NCBI RefSeq assembly: GCF_001598915.1
Contig: NZ_BDAP01000005.1
Coordinates: 248,001 to 312,000, forward strand
DNA from: Williamsia muralis NBRC 105860
GTDB taxonomy: Bacteria; Actinomycetota; Actinomycetes; Mycobacteriales; Mycobacteriaceae
Reading direction: 5' to 3'
DNA length: 64,000 nucleotides
This document shows positions 24,497 to 35,133 of this stretch, piece by piece. Both the position numbers and the translations under genes were made by a program. How positions within the stretch are numbered: the stretch's first letter is position 1; every line of letters begins with the position of its first letter. The notes below the pieces were generated by a model. It saw only the letters and a list, made by a program, of their open reading frames with translations. It ran no database searches and was not told where the DNA came from.

Positions 24497-25108
24497 GTGA
24501 CTAGCGCTGCAGCACCCACAGGATCAGCTATCACCCAGCGCGTGCACTCGCTGAACCGACCCAACATGGTCAGCGTCGGCACGATTGTGTGGCTTTCGAG
24601 CGAGCTGATGTTCTTTGCCGGATTGTTCGCGATGTACTTCGTCGCGCGAGCCGGAAACTACGGCAACTGGCCGATGGAGCCCACCGAGCTCAACCTGACG
24701 TTGGCGATCCCGGTGACCACCGTGTTGATCCTGTCGTCGGTGACATGCCAGCTCGGTGTCTTCGCCGCCGAGCGTGGCGACGTCTTCGGCCTTCGCCGGT
24801 GGTACACGATCACGCTGATCATGGGCGCGATCTTCGTCGCCGGTCAGGCGTACGAGTACTACCACCTGGTTCACGAGGGCACGACGTTGTCGTCAAGCGC
24901 CTACGGCTCGGTGTTCTACATCACCACCGGGTTCCACGGCCTGCACGTCATCGGCGGTCTCGTCGCCTTTGTCTTCTTGCTGATCCGCACGCGGTTGAGC
25001 AAGTTCACCCCGGCTCAGGCAACCGCCGCGATCGTCGTGTCCTACTACTGGCACTTCGTCGACATCGTCTGGATTGCCCTGTTCGCGACCATTTACTTCA
25101 TCCGGTAA
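24497..25108 (+). CDS. ctaE: Cytochrome c oxidase subunit III
   Basis: A 203-residue membrane protein with five or so helices, part of the aa3 oxidase that reduces oxygen. Recognisable parts are [22 protein letters not shown], the [11 protein letters not shown] stretch, the helix around [13 protein letters not shown] and the final [25 protein letters not shown] 24497 lies six bases after CATACT, a likely leaderless -10. It leads the ctaE-qcrCAB unit, which builds the bc1-aa3 supercomplex. Confidence 0.95.
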   Translation: MTSAAAPTGSAITQRVHSLNRPNMVSVGTIVWLSSELMFFAGLFAMYFVARAGNYGNWPMEPTELNLTLAIPVTTVLILSSVTCQLGVFAAERGDVFGLRRWYTITLIMGAIFVAGQAYEYYHLVHEGTTLSSSAYGSVFYITTGFHGLHVIGGLVAFVFLLIRTRLSKFTPAQATAAIVVSYYWHFVDIVWIALFATIYFIR

Positions 25109-25162
25109 CGCGCACCACACTTCAGCCCAGGCAGAGTCAGTCCGCTTAGCAGAGAGACACAG

Positions 25163-26086
25163 ATGAGTTCATCTCCCCCACCCACCTCACCCGGGGATTC
25201 GGTTGAGGGCGCCCTGAGCGAGGGCGCAGGCAGGATCGACGCGAAAAAGGCCAAGGCACGCCGCAAGTTGCGACGTCGCGCGTCCGGCATCCTGCTGTTG
25301 CTCGCAGGTCTTGTGGTCGCCGGAGGCCTGGCCACCGCGATCACCCCGGACCCGCAGGTCGCCAAGGCGGACAGCGAGTCGAGTGCGGCGCTGATCCAGG
25401 ATGGCCGCAAGCTCTACGAGACGTCCTGCATCACGTGCCACGGCGCCAACCTCGAAGGTGTACTCGACCGCGGACCGTCACTGGTCGGCGTCGGCGATGC
25501 GTCGGTGTACTTCCAGGTCTCGTCCGGGCGCATGCCCGCGGTCCGTGGTGAGGCTCAGATCCAGCGCAAGCCGGCCAAGTTCACCCAGGCCCAGATCGAC
25601 CAACTCGGCGCCTACATCCAGTCGGTCGGCGGCGGCCCCCAGGTCGTGTACGCCAAGGACGCCAACGGAAACGTCATCTTCGAAGACGGTTACCCGGTTG
25701 TCGAGCAGGAGCAGTTGCGCGGCGAGAACATCGGCCGCGGTAGCGAGCTGTTCCGGCTGAACTGCGCGTCGTGCCACAACTTCACCGGTCGCGGCGGCGC
25801 ACTGTCGTCGGGCAAGTTCGCGCCGGTCCTCGACCCAGCCGATGAGCAACAGATCTACACGGCGATGTTGACCGGACCGCAGAACATGCCCAAGTTCTCG
25901 GATCGTCAGCTCACCGACGAGGAAAAGCGGGACATCATCGGCTACGTCAAGTACGCGACGCGCCCCGAAGCACCGGGCGGGTACGCCCTGGGCGGCTTCG
26001 GACCGGTCTCCGAGGGAATGGCGATGTGGGCTGTCGGCGTAGTGGCTATCGTCGCCGCCGCGATGTGGATGGGATCACGCACATGA
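25163..26086 (+). CDS. qcrC: Di-heme cytochrome c subunit of the bc1 complex
   Basis: A 307-residue protein with an N-terminal membrane helix ([19 protein letters not shown]) and two c-type heme sites, CITCHG and CASCHN. A C-terminal helix ([19 protein letters not shown]) follows. The two heme domains carry electrons from the Rieske centre directly to CtaC, replacing a soluble cytochrome c. Its stop overlaps the qcrA start (ATGA). Confidence 0.96.
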   Translation: MSSSPPPTSPGDSVEGALSEGAGRIDAKKAKARRKLRRRASGILLLLAGLVVAGGLATAITPDPQVAKADSESSAALIQDGRKLYETSCITCHGANLEGVLDRGPSLVGVGDASVYFQVSSGRMPAVRGEAQIQRKPAKFTQAQIDQLGAYIQSVGGGPQVVYAKDANGNVIFEDGYPVVEQEQLRGENIGRGSELFRLNCASCHNFTGRGGALSSGKFAPVLDPADEQQIYTAMLTGPQNMPKFSDRQLTDEEKRDIIGYVKYATRPEAPGGYALGGFGPVSEGMAMWAVGVVAIVAAAMWMGSRT

Positions 26087-27255
26087 GCGATCAACACAAA
26101 TCTGTCCCCACCCAGGACGAGCTCGACGGGATGAGCAACGACCAGCTGGTCAAGCTCGGAACCAATCTCGATGGTGTGGAGATCATCCACCGTCGGGAAC
26201 GGTTCCCCGAGCCCGGCAGCAAGGCGGAGAAGCGCGCGGAGCGGTCGGTCGCGCTCTGGTTCCTGCTGGCCGGTCTGTCTGCGGTGGCCTGCTTTGTCAT
26301 CTTCATCTTCAACCACTGGGAATTCGTGATGCCCGGTGGAGACCACTACTGGCAGTACATCTTCAACACTCCCCTGCTGGGCGTGACCTTCGGATTGTCG
26401 ATCCTCTCCATCGGAGTGGGCGCCATCCAGTTCACCAAGAAGTTCATCCCCGAAGAGATCTCGGTCCAGGACCGCCACGACGGCGGCTCCACCGAGGTCG
26501 ACAAGAAGACCGCTGCCGCCATGCTCGGCAACACCGTGACGTCGTCCACGATCGGTCGTCGGAAGATGATCATCGGTGCCGGACTCTTCGGCCTCGGAAC
26601 CTTCGCGGTCACCGGCCTCGTCGCCCTGGTCGGCGGAATCATCAAGAACCCGTGGGCCGAGGGCAAGGACTCCCCGCTCTGGAACACCGGGTGGTCGCCG
26701 ATCCACAACTCGCCCGAAACCCCCAACGAGACGGTCTTCCTGCGTCGCGACACCGGCAACCCACACCAAGTTGTCCTCGTCCGGCCGGAAGATCTCGATG
26801 CCGGCGGCATGGAGACGGTCTTCCCGTGGCGGGTCTCCGATGGCGTCGGAGAGACGGAAGAATCTCGGCACAAGCTCCTCGAGGGACTGCGTGCGGTGGA
26901 CAACCCCGTGATGTTGATCCGCCTGCGTCCCAACGATGCGGCCCGGGCCATCAAGCGCAAGAACCAGGAAAGTTTCAACTACGGCGACTACTTCGCTTAC
27001 ACGAAGGTCTGCTCGCACCTCGGTTGCCCGGCATCGCTCTTCGAGCAGCAGACCAACCGTATCCTCTGCCCGTGTCACCAGTCCCAGTTCGATGCCCTCG
27101 AGTTCGCCAAGCCGATCTTCGGTCCAGCTGCTCGCGCGCTCGCGCAGTTGCCCATTACTGTGAATGAACAGGGTTATCTGGTGGCGGCCGGCGACTTCAT
27201 CGAACCCGTCGGGCCGGCGTTCTGGGAACGCGGCCAGGGGAAGGACAGACCATGA
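26083..27255 (+). CDS. qcrA: Rieske iron-sulfur subunit of the bc1 complex
   Basis: A 390-residue protein from ATG 26083, four bases inside the qcrC stop. It has an extended N-terminal part with three membrane helices (including [19 protein letters not shown] and [19 protein letters not shown]), then the Rieske fold with CSHLGCP and CPCHQSQF ligating the 2Fe-2S cluster through two Cys and two His. The long N terminus is typical of actinobacterial QcrA. Couples to qcrB by another ATGA. Confidence 0.96.
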   Translation: MSDQHKSVPTQDELDGMSNDQLVKLGTNLDGVEIIHRRERFPEPGSKAEKRAERSVALWFLLAGLSAVACFVIFIFNHWEFVMPGGDHYWQYIFNTPLLGVTFGLSILSIGVGAIQFTKKFIPEEISVQDRHDGGSTEVDKKTAAAMLGNTVTSSTIGRRKMIIGAGLFGLGTFAVTGLVALVGGIIKNPWAEGKDSPLWNTGWSPIHNSPETPNETVFLRRDTGNPHQVVLVRPEDLDAGGMETVFPWRVSDGVGETEESRHKLLEGLRAVDNPVMLIRLRPNDAARAIKRKNQESFNYGDYFAYTKVCSHLGCPASLFEQQTNRILCPCHQSQFDALEFAKPIFGPAARALAQLPITVNEQGYLVAAGDFIEPVGPAFWERGQGKDRP

Positions 27256-28868
27256 GCAAACTCGCGCAACGCGCAGAAGAGGTCGACAGCCGGTATCACC
27301 TGGCTCCCGGTCTCCGTCGGCAGATCAACAAGGTCTTCCCCACCCACTGGTCCTTCCTGCTCGGCGAGATCGCGCTCTACAGCTTTGTGATCCTGCTGAT
27401 CTCGGGTGTGTACCTGACGTTCTTCTTCGATCCGTCGATGAGCGAGGTCGTCTACAACGGCGCCTACGAACCGCTCAACGGCGTGATGATGACCAAGGCG
27501 TACGCCACCACGCTCGACATCTCGTTCGAGGTCCGCGGCGGTCTGTTCGTCCGACAGCTCCACCACTGGGCAGCACTGCTGTTCGCGGCGTCGATCATCA
27601 TCCACATGGCCCGCATCTTCTTCACCGGTGCGTTCCGCCGGCCACGTGAGGCCAACTGGGTCATCGGCTGCATGCTGCTGCTCCTGGCGATGTTCGAGGG
27701 CTTCTTCGGATACTCACTCCCCGACGACCTGCTCTCGGGCACCGGCGTCCGCGCTGCCATGTCGGGCATCGTCCTCGGAATACCGCTTGTCGGTACCTGG
27801 ATCCACTGGGCCCTGTTCGGCGGTCAGTTCCCGGGCGACATCATCATTCCGCGGCTCTACATACTGCACGTGCTGCTTTTCCCAGGCATCATCCTGGCCC
27901 TGATCGGTGCACACCTCGCACTGGTCTGGTACCAGAAGCACACTCAGTTCCCCGGCCCCGGCCGCACCGAACAGAACGTTGTCGGCGTCCGCATCCTCCC
28001 GATCTTCGCGGCGAAGGCCGGTGCACTGTTCGCGGTCACCTTCGGCTTCCTCGCGATCATCTCCGGCATCTTCCAGATCAACCCGGTGTGGGTGCTCGGG
28101 CCATACAACCCGGCGCACGTGTCGGCAGGTTCGCAGCCCGACATCTACATGATGTGGACCGACGGACTTGCCCGCCTGATGCCGGCGTGGGAGGTCTACT
28201 TCGGAAACGCGTACACGATCCCAGCGATCTTCTGGGTGGTAGTTGTCATCGGGATCATCATCACCGTGATGTTCGCCTATCCCTGGATAGAGAAGCGTCT
28301 CACCGGCGACGATGCGCACCACAACCTGCTGCAGCGGCCTCGTGACACTCCGGTGCGCACAGGTATCGGCGCGATGGCACTCGCTTTCTACATCGTGCTC
28401 ACCGTGTCGTGCATGAACGACATCATCGCGTACAAGTTCCACATATCGCTCAACGCGACCACGTGGATGGGACGCATCGGTCTGATCATCGTGCCGCCGC
28501 TCGCGTACTACATCGCTTACCGCTGGGCCCTGGCCCTGCAGCGCAGTGACCGCTTCGTGCTCGAGCACGGCATCGAAACCGGAATCATCAAGCGTCTCCC
28601 GCATGGTGAGTACATCGAGCTGCACCAGCCGCTCGGACCTCTCGATGATCACGGTCACCCGCTTCCGATGCCGTACGAGGGTGCAGCGCTACCCAAGCGG
28701 ATGAACAAGCTGGGCTCGGCCGGACACCCCGGTAGCGGTTCGCTCCTGGTGGCTGACCCACCGGAAGAGCAACAGCGTCAGATCGAGCTCGACAGCGAAG
28801 CCCACCACGTCGAGAAGGACGCCCTGCGCGCTCTTCAGGCTCGTGGCGGAAGCCCGTTCACCGACTGA
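27252..28868 (+). CDS. qcrB: Cytochrome b subunit of the bc1 complex
   Basis: A 538-residue membrane protein that oxidises menaquinol. It has the cytochrome b core with heme-ligand His regions ([22 protein letters not shown] and [21 protein letters not shown]), the Qo-site segment near [11 protein letters not shown] and the PDW-like part around [14 protein letters not shown]. An actinobacterial C-terminal extension (after [12 protein letters not shown]) reaches into the cytoplasm. The orthologue is the target of Q203-type inhibitors. It ends the operon before a strong terminator. Confidence 0.96.
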   Translation: MSKLAQRAEEVDSRYHLAPGLRRQINKVFPTHWSFLLGEIALYSFVILLISGVYLTFFFDPSMSEVVYNGAYEPLNGVMMTKAYATTLDISFEVRGGLFVRQLHHWAALLFAASIIIHMARIFFTGAFRRPREANWVIGCMLLLLAMFEGFFGYSLPDDLLSGTGVRAAMSGIVLGIPLVGTWIHWALFGGQFPGDIIIPRLYILHVLLFPGIILALIGAHLALVWYQKHTQFPGPGRTEQNVVGVRILPIFAAKAGALFAVTFGFLAIISGIFQINPVWVLGPYNPAHVSAGSQPDIYMMWTDGLARLMPAWEVYFGNAYTIPAIFWVVVVIGIIITVMFAYPWIEKRLTGDDAHHNLLQRPRDTPVRTGIGAMALAFYIVLTVSCMNDIIAYKFHISLNATTWMGRIGLIIVPPLAYYIAYRWALALQRSDRFVLEHGIETGIIKRLPHGEYIELHQPLGPLDDHGHPLPMPYEGAALPKRMNKLGSAGHPGSGSLLVADPPEEQQRQIELDSEAHHVEKDALRALQARGGSPFTD

Positions 28869-28886
28869 TCTGCAACACCACAAGGA

Positions 28887-28917
28887 ATCCGGGTCCCGTA
28901 TCGGGGCCCGGATTTTT
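28887..28917 (+). terminator. Intrinsic terminator after qcrB
   Basis: A 12-pair stem (ATCCGGGTCCCG against CGGGGCCCGGAT, one G-T pair) with a three-base loop is followed by a run of six T. It is the clearest rho-independent terminator in the window and lies 18 bases after the qcrB stop. Confidence 0.9.
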
Positions 28918-29160
28918 TGTGCCCGGGTTTCTTGTGTGTGGACAGATTCCTCAGACCAGGCACCTCTCCCCTACCCCACCGCCGTGCTCGCGATCGGTGT
29001 GCTCAGAAGGACGTCTCCTGAGCGTCTCGACAACGACGGGAAAGACTTGAGCCACAGGACGCGCACGCGGCCGTCAAAGGACGATCTGGAGCCGGAGACG
29101 CCCGACACGGAACCACAAACGAGCAGGCGGATAAGCGGCAGCGCTACAGGGCCGCCAGGA
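28918..29160. other. Intergenic stretch without a supported gene
   Basis: About 240 bases lie between the qcrB terminator and the end of the minus-strand acetyltransferase. Open frames exist on both strands, but none has family-like sequence or a good ribosome site. As I recall, M. tuberculosis has mmpS3 (Rv2197c) near this point; nothing like it is visible here. Confidence 0.5.
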
Positions 29161-29706
29161 TCACCAGAGGTCGCCGGAGCGCCAGTCGCACAGCAGACGA
29201 CCATCGGGCCGGCCGATCTCACCGAAGACGTGAACGCCTCCACGGTCGTCAGGCGTCGTGATCGAGCCGTCTGGCGTCAGCGCCCCGAGTTCGCCCTCCC
29301 ACGGGCGCCAGCCTCGTGCACGATAGAGGGCTTCGCCCGCCGCACTGGCGCTGAGCGCCCCGAAGTCGTAGGCGTTGAGGACTATTCGCTCGCACGCTTC
29401 CATCACCTGGTGGCCGAGACCCTGTCGTTGCCGTGTGGGGTCGACTGCAACCGCTTCCACATACCCGACGCGGAGTGGTTCTTCGTCGACGACGATGGAT
29501 CTGGCCACCACCGCCGCATGAGCCACCACGTCGCCGCCGTCGGACGCGACCATGACGTGCAGGCCGCCGAGGGCGTGGTCGTAGTCGGTGTCTGCGAACT
29601 CACCGTCGAAAGCGCGGTCGAAGAGCTCACGCAGGTGGCGGCGCTGCAAAGCACTCAGCTCCCAGGTGTGCCGTATCTCTACGGACGTCCCAGGAGCTGA
29701 GTGCAA
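29161..29706 (-). CDS. AAC(2')-I-type aminoglycoside N-acetyltransferase (GNAT)
   Basis: A 181-residue GNAT protein that follows the AAC(2')-I family along its length: DTDYDHALGGLHVMV, VVAHAAVVARSIVV, LRVGYVEAVAVDPTRQRQGLG (acetyl-CoA loop), GALSASAAGEALYRARGWRPWEG, TPDDRGGVHVF and the C-terminal LLCDWRSGDLW. From memory the M. tuberculosis enzyme is also 181 residues. Members acetylate the 2'-amino group of aminoglycosides, though the natural role is unclear. Start TTG 29706 is chosen because it fits family length and avoids the ctaF overlap; GTG 29772 and TTG 29814 lie inside ctaF. It follows ctaF by 25 bases. Confidence 0.85.
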   Translation of the reverse strand: MHSAPGTSVEIRHTWELSALQRRHLRELFDRAFDGEFADTDYDHALGGLHVMVASDGGDVVAHAAVVARSIVVDEEPLRVGYVEAVAVDPTRQRQGLGHQVMEACERIVLNAYDFGALSASAAGEALYRARGWRPWEGELGALTPDGSITTPDDRGGVHVFGEIGRPDGRLLCDWRSGDLW

Positions 29707-29731
29707 AGAAGAATCGATGTTGTTCTGCTGG

Positions 29732-30148
29732 TCAGTGCTTTTCTTGCCCGGTGTGGTATTCGAACACCAGACCGGCGACCGCCCCGATGATGGCTGCAGC
29801 AGCGAATCCGACAAACCAGAAGTTGCTTGTCGCCATGGCCACGGCGAGGGTCGCAGCGCCGAGCGCGATCACCACAGGCCACCAGCTGCCGGGGCTGAAG
29901 AAACCCAATTCGCCTGAACCGTCGGACACCTCGGCGTCTTCGTAGTCCTCGGGGCGGATGTCCACGCGGCGAGCGACGAATCGGAAGTACGTTCCGATGA
30001 TCATGGTCAGGCCGCCGGTCATGACCAGACCGGTGACACCGACCCACTCGACGTTCTTGCTGGACAACCCGCTGGCCAGCCCGTAGGCGATGGCGACCAG
30101 GAAGAAGAACCCGGTGAGTACCTCGAAGAGGCGCGCTTCAATTCTCAT
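29732..30148 (-). CDS. ctaF: Cytochrome c oxidase subunit IV (actinobacterial CtaF)
   Basis: A 138-residue protein with four membrane helices (LFEVLTGFFFLVAIAYGLA, GLVMTGGLTMIIGTYF, WWPVVIALGAATLAVAMA, FWFVGFAAAAIIGAVAGLVF) and the conserved loop RVDIRPEDYEDAEVSDGSGELGFFSPGS. This subunit is specific to actinobacterial aa3 oxidases. It follows ctaC by 17 bases and precedes the acetyltransferase by 25, so all three are probably cotranscribed. Confidence 0.94.
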   Translation of the reverse strand: MRIEARLFEVLTGFFFLVAIAYGLASGLSSKNVEWVGVTGLVMTGGLTMIIGTYFRFVARRVDIRPEDYEDAEVSDGSGELGFFSPGSWWPVVIALGAATLAVAMATSNFWFVGFAAAAIIGAVAGLVFEYHTGQEKH

Positions 30149-30165
30149 CTCGTGGCTCCTGGGTA

Positions 30166-31251
30166 CTAGTTCGAGGCCGTCTGGGTGCCGCGGCGGGTGT
30201 CGAAAGGCTTGGTGGTCAGCGCTGTGGCGGGCTCACCGATCGATTCGAGTGCCTGGGCGTTGGTGGCGTTGGGGTTCGATTCGCGGAACTTGATGTAGCG
30301 GTCGAACTCCTCGGGACTGACAGCACGCACCTCGAAGTTCATCATCGAGTGGTACGTACCGCACATCTCGGCACAACGCCCGACGAAGGCGCCTTCGCGG
30401 TCGATCGAGCTGACCTGGAAGCGGTTGTCGGTGTGGTTCTCCTCCGGGAAGGGGAACACGTCGCGCTTGAACAGGAACTCGGGGACCCAGAACGAGTGGA
30501 CAACATCGTTCGAAGCGATCTCGAACTCGATGCGCTTGCCGGTCGGCAAGACCAAGACCGGGATCTCTTCGGAGTTACCCGTGGTCTCGATCTTGTCGTA
30601 CATGAGGTACTCGCGGATGTTGTTGCGCTCCGCGTCGATGGCGTTCTGTTCGTTGTGGCCGGCCTGCTCGGCCTTCTCGCCGGCGTGCTCCTCCAGCTCG
30701 GCCCGCTGGTTCTCGTACGGGTTCTCGCGGGTGCCGTCGTAACGGGAGCCGTCTTCCAGCTGCACCGTGCGGTAGCCGAACTTCCAGTTCCACTGGAAGG
30801 CAGTGACGTTCACGACCACATCTGGATCGGACTTCTTCGCCTCGACATCGTTCTGCACGATGATCGTGAAGTAGAAGAGCACCGCGATGATCACGAACGG
30901 GATGGCCGTATAGGTCAACTCGAGCGGCACGTTGTATGCGGTCTGACGCGGGAACTCGTCGCCACCGGGCTTCTTGCGGTGGAAGGTGACGGTCCAGAAG
31001 GTCAGCGCCCACACGATGATTCCCATGACGAGGGCAGCGATCACCGACCAGGTCCATAGGTGACGCATGCTTTCGGCCTCGGGCGTGATGCCCTCGGGCC
31101 AGCCGAACCGCATCACTTCTTCAGCGCTGCAGCTCGACAGCATCATCGCGCCGACACCCAAGAACAGGGTCGCGCTGATCTGCTTGATTCGACGTCCGCG
31201 GTGCTGACGCTTAGTCGATGCCGGAGGTCGCCCACCGTGTGCCAATTTCAC
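30166..31251 (-). CDS. ctaC: Cytochrome c oxidase subunit II
   Basis: A 361-residue protein with a lipoprotein signal (LFLGVGAMMLSSC, lipobox Cys near residue 41), two membrane helices and an extracellular CuA domain. The copper ligands appear as VVHSFWVPEFLFKRDV and GRCAEMCGTYHSMM. It accepts electrons from QcrC. A charged insertion (ENQRAELEEHAGEKAEQ region) is typical of actinobacterial CtaC. GTG 31251 and TTG 31245 are both possible starts; AGGAAGG is spaced better for the TTG. Divergent from asnB. Confidence 0.95.
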   Translation of the reverse strand: MKLAHGGRPPASTKRQHRGRRIKQISATLFLGVGAMMLSSCSAEEVMRFGWPEGITPEAESMRHLWTWSVIAALVMGIIVWALTFWTVTFHRKKPGGDEFPRQTAYNVPLELTYTAIPFVIIAVLFYFTIIVQNDVEAKKSDPDVVVNVTAFQWNWKFGYRTVQLEDGSRYDGTRENPYENQRAELEEHAGEKAEQAGHNEQNAIDAERNNIREYLMYDKIETTGNSEEIPVLVLPTGKRIEFEIASNDVVHSFWVPEFLFKRDVFPFPEENHTDNRFQVSSIDREGAFVGRCAEMCGTYHSMMNFEVRAVSPEEFDRYIKFRESNPNATNAQALESIGEPATALTTKPFDTRRGTQTASN

Positions 31252-31485
31252 GCCTTCCTACCCTGCCCAGACTGCAAACAGCCACACCGCCACCCACGAT
31301 TGGTAGCTCGTGTACTACGCAGCGTAGACCAACCGCCCGCAACATTCGTATCGGGGTTTGGGTTCGTGTCACCGACGCCCGGAATGCCGAGGACGCGCAT
31401 GGGCCGGGCGGGCGGGGGTGGCCGTTGTTGCGGCATACTCGGGCATGTTCGAAGTGCTGTCCGGAGGACGAATTGAGGCTTTTTC

Positions 31486-33414
31486 GTGTGTGGTCTGCTA
31501 GGTCTGTTGTCCAGCGACGCGTCTGCGGGAGAGTCTGCCGAATTGGTGGCCGCGGCGTCGCACTGCATGCGCCACCGTGGGCCTGACGAGCCGGGTGGAA
31601 CGTGGCACGACGCGGATGTCGCCTTCGGGTTCAACCGTCTCGCGTTCATCGACATCGAGCACTCGCATCAGCCGCTGCGCTGGGGTCCCGCGGACAATCC
31701 GGAGCGGTACGCGTTGGTCTTCAACGGCGAGATCTACAACTACCTCGAGCTTCGTGAACAGCTGAGCCGGGACGAGGGCGCAGAGTTTCGCACCCAGGGT
31801 GACGGCGAGGCCATCGTCGCTGCCTTCCATCACTGGGGTCCTGACGCGGTCGCCCGGCTGCGTGGCATGTTCGCCTTCGCGATCTGGGACACCGAGGAGC
31901 GGTCGATGTTCATCGCCCGCGACCCCTTCGGCATCAAGCCGCTCTTCATCGCGACGGGCTCGGGCGGAACGGTCTTCGGCAGCGAGAAGAAGAGCCTCCT
32001 CGAACTCCTCGACCGGATCGGCGTCGCGGACGGTCTCGACCCCCGCGCAGTCCAGCACTACACGGTGCTGCAGTACGTACCGGAACCAGAAACCCTGCAC
32101 GCGGGCATCCGTCGCCTCGAGTCCGGCAGCTACGCCACCATCAAGCCCGGACAACGACCGCAGGTGCGTCGGTACTTCACTCCCCAGTTCAAGGTTCGCC
32201 CGTTCACCCCGGACACCCAGCAGAAGCGATACGACGAGATCGCCGCAGCGCTCGAGGATTCGGTCGCCAAACACATGCGTGCCGATGTCACGGTGGGCTC
32301 GTTCCTCTCCGGGGGCATCGATTCGACGGCCATCGCGGCGCTGGCGATCAGGCACAACCCGGACCTGATCACGTTCACGACCGGGTTCGAGCGCGAGGGC
32401 TACTCCGAGGTGGACGTGGCAGCCGAATCGGCCGCGGCCATCGGCGCTCGGCACGTCGTCAAGGTCGTCGGACCTGCCGAGTTCGCCGCCGCGATCCCGG
32501 AGATCGTGTGGTACCTCGACGACCCCGTCGCCGACCCGGCTCTGGTGCCGCTGTATTTCGTGGCGAAAGAAGCACGTAAGCACGTCAAGGTGGTCTTGTC
32601 CGGAGAAGGTGCCGACGAACTCTTCGGCGGGTACACGATCTACAAAGAACCGTTGTCGCTCAAGCCTTTCGAGCGGCTACCCCGAGGACTGCGAGTGGCA
32701 GCGGGCCGGTTGTCGGACCGCATACCCGAGGGCACACGCGGTAAGAGCCTGCTGCACCGCGGCTCGATGTCGCTCGAAGAGCGGTACTACGGGAACGCAC
32801 GCAGCTTCGACGACGCGCGGCTACGCGCTGTCCTGAAGGATTTCCGACCGGATTGGACCCACACTGATGTGACAGCTCCGATCTACGCGACCTCGCAGGG
32901 GTGGGACCCGGTGGCGCGGATGCAGCATCTCGACCTGTTCACCTGGCTTCGCGGCGACATCCTGGTGAAGGCCGACAAGATCACCATGGCGAACTCGCTC
33001 GAGTTGCGGGTTCCCTTCCTCGACCCCGAGGTGATGCGGGTCGCCGAGGCCCTGCCCTTCGACGAGAAGATCTCGCACGGCACCACCAAATACGCGTTGC
33101 GGAAGGCCCTCGAGCAAATAGTCCCGGCGCACGTACTGCACCGCAAGAAGCTGGGGTTCCCCGTTCCGCTGCGTCACTGGCTGGCCGGGACCGAACTCTA
33201 CGACTGGGCTCAGCAGACCGTCGAGAAGTCTCAGACCGAGCACATCTTCAACAAAGACGCGGTGCGGCAGATGCTGACGGAGCATCGCGCCGGAGTGGTC
33301 GACAACAGTCGACGACTCTGGACGGTGCTGATCTTCATGGTGTGGCACGGGATCTTCGTCGAGGGCACCATCACGCCCCAGATCGAAGATCACCGCTACC
33401 CCGTCAAGCTCTAG
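31486..33414 (+). CDS. asnB: Glutamine-hydrolysing asparagine synthase family (AsnB/LtsA)
   Basis: A 642-residue amidotransferase. The start GTG is followed at once by Cys2 (CGLLGLLSS), the glutaminase nucleophile. The N-terminal domain has CMRHRGPDEPGG and LVFNGEIYNYLELR; the synthetase domain has the ATP loop FLSGGIDSTAIA and SGEGADELFGGY. In Corynebacterium the related LtsA, beside ctaC-ctaF as here, amidates diaminopimelate in peptidoglycan and gives lysozyme resistance. That role is as likely as asparagine synthesis. GAGG is eight bases upstream. Convergent with adoK. Confidence 0.93.
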   Translation: MCGLLGLLSSDASAGESAELVAAASHCMRHRGPDEPGGTWHDADVAFGFNRLAFIDIEHSHQPLRWGPADNPERYALVFNGEIYNYLELREQLSRDEGAEFRTQGDGEAIVAAFHHWGPDAVARLRGMFAFAIWDTEERSMFIARDPFGIKPLFIATGSGGTVFGSEKKSLLELLDRIGVADGLDPRAVQHYTVLQYVPEPETLHAGIRRLESGSYATIKPGQRPQVRRYFTPQFKVRPFTPDTQQKRYDEIAAALEDSVAKHMRADVTVGSFLSGGIDSTAIAALAIRHNPDLITFTTGFEREGYSEVDVAAESAAAIGARHVVKVVGPAEFAAAIPEIVWYLDDPVADPALVPLYFVAKEARKHVKVVLSGEGADELFGGYTIYKEPLSLKPFERLPRGLRVAAGRLSDRIPEGTRGKSLLHRGSMSLEERYYGNARSFDDARLRAVLKDFRPDWTHTDVTAPIYATSQGWDPVARMQHLDLFTWLRGDILVKADKITMANSLELRVPFLDPEVMRVAEALPFDEKISHGTTKYALRKALEQIVPAHVLHRKKLGFPVPLRHWLAGTELYDWAQQTVEKSQTEHIFNKDAVRQMLTEHRAGVVDNSRRLWTVLIFMVWHGIFVEGTITPQIEDHRYPVKL

Positions 33415-33440
33415 CCTCGGCGTAGGCCGGGGCGGCCATC

Positions 33441-34436
<996 letters not shown>

Positions 34437-34558
34437 TCACCCGGTGATGGGGCTAACGCTACATACGCCCACAGACGAAGCAGGGCATACCCCGAATCCG
34501 CCGAAAGTATGGGCTGGCGCCTCCAGCCGGGCCGGCATGACAACTGCCTGGACAGGAC

Positions 34559-34592
34559 AACGGCCGCATCCGAGTGATCGGATGCGGCCGTT
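34559..34592. terminator. Strong hairpin after the Fe-S protein gene
   Basis: Perfect 13-base arms AACGGCCGCATCC and GGATGCGGCCGTT enclose an eight-base loop. It lies about 33 bases past the stop of the minus-strand gene ending at 34625. A second GC-rich hairpin (AGCCCCGTCGGGGCT) sits between. U-runs are short, so termination is inferred from stem strength. Confidence 0.6.
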
Positions 34593-34624
34593 GCCGAGAG
34601 CCAGAGCCCCGTCGGGGCTGGGCG

Positions 34625-34999
34625 TCAGTTGAACGAGTCGCCGCAGGCGCAGCTGCCGGTCGCGTTCGGGTTGTCGATGGTGAAGCCCTGCTTCTCGATG
34701 GTGTCGACGAAGTCGATGCTCGCGCCCATGACGTACGGCGCGCTCATCCGGTCGACGGCCAGTCCGACGCCGTCGAACTCGACAACCAGGTCGCCGTCGA
34801 GGTTGCGGTCGTCGAAGTAGAGCTGATAGCGCAGGCCTGCGCAGCCACCGGGCTGAACCGCGATGCGCAGCATGAGCTCTTCGCGACCTTCCTGCTCGCG
34901 CAGGGCCTTGGCCTTCGCGGCAGCGGCATCGGTCAGAATCACACCGTGGGCAGGCGCTTCGGTCTCGGTCTGCACAGCGGTCTCATTCGATGCGGTCAT
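34625..34999 (-). CDS. A-type iron-sulfur carrier (HesB/IscA/ErpA family)
   Basis: A 124-residue protein with the A-type signature: VILTDAAAAKAKALREQEG, the first cluster Cys in VQPGGCAGLRYQLYFD and the C-terminal GSCACGDSFN with two Cys. It passes Fe-S clusters to client proteins. SD GAGGAG precedes ATG 34999. By position it equals Rv2204c. Possible clients encoded nearby are LipA and the Rieske protein, by inference. Confidence 0.93.
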   Translation of the reverse strand: MTASNETAVQTETEAPAHGVILTDAAAAKAKALREQEGREELMLRIAVQPGGCAGLRYQLYFDDRNLDGDLVVEFDGVGLAVDRMSAPYVMGASIDFVDTIEKQGFTIDNPNATGSCACGDSFN

Positions 35000-35133
35000 G
35001 GATTCTCCTCAGTGTGCGGGGCGTAGGCGTGCGATCGGCACAGTTGCCAGGTATCGGATGCGAACTTCCAACGCCTATAACCGTACTCCTGTCCCACCTA
35101 TTCCCGCGTCACGCGGGCGGGCGAAAGCGCCGG

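Noticed and set aside
28971-29243. 90-codon minus-strand frame after qcrB
   Set aside because: No ribosome site, no family resemblance, and it overlaps the end of the acetyltransferase gene.
31252-31485. Promoter elements between ctaC and asnB
   Set aside because: CATACT near 31435 and other AT-containing hexamers exist, but spacing to either start is not convincing enough to annotate.
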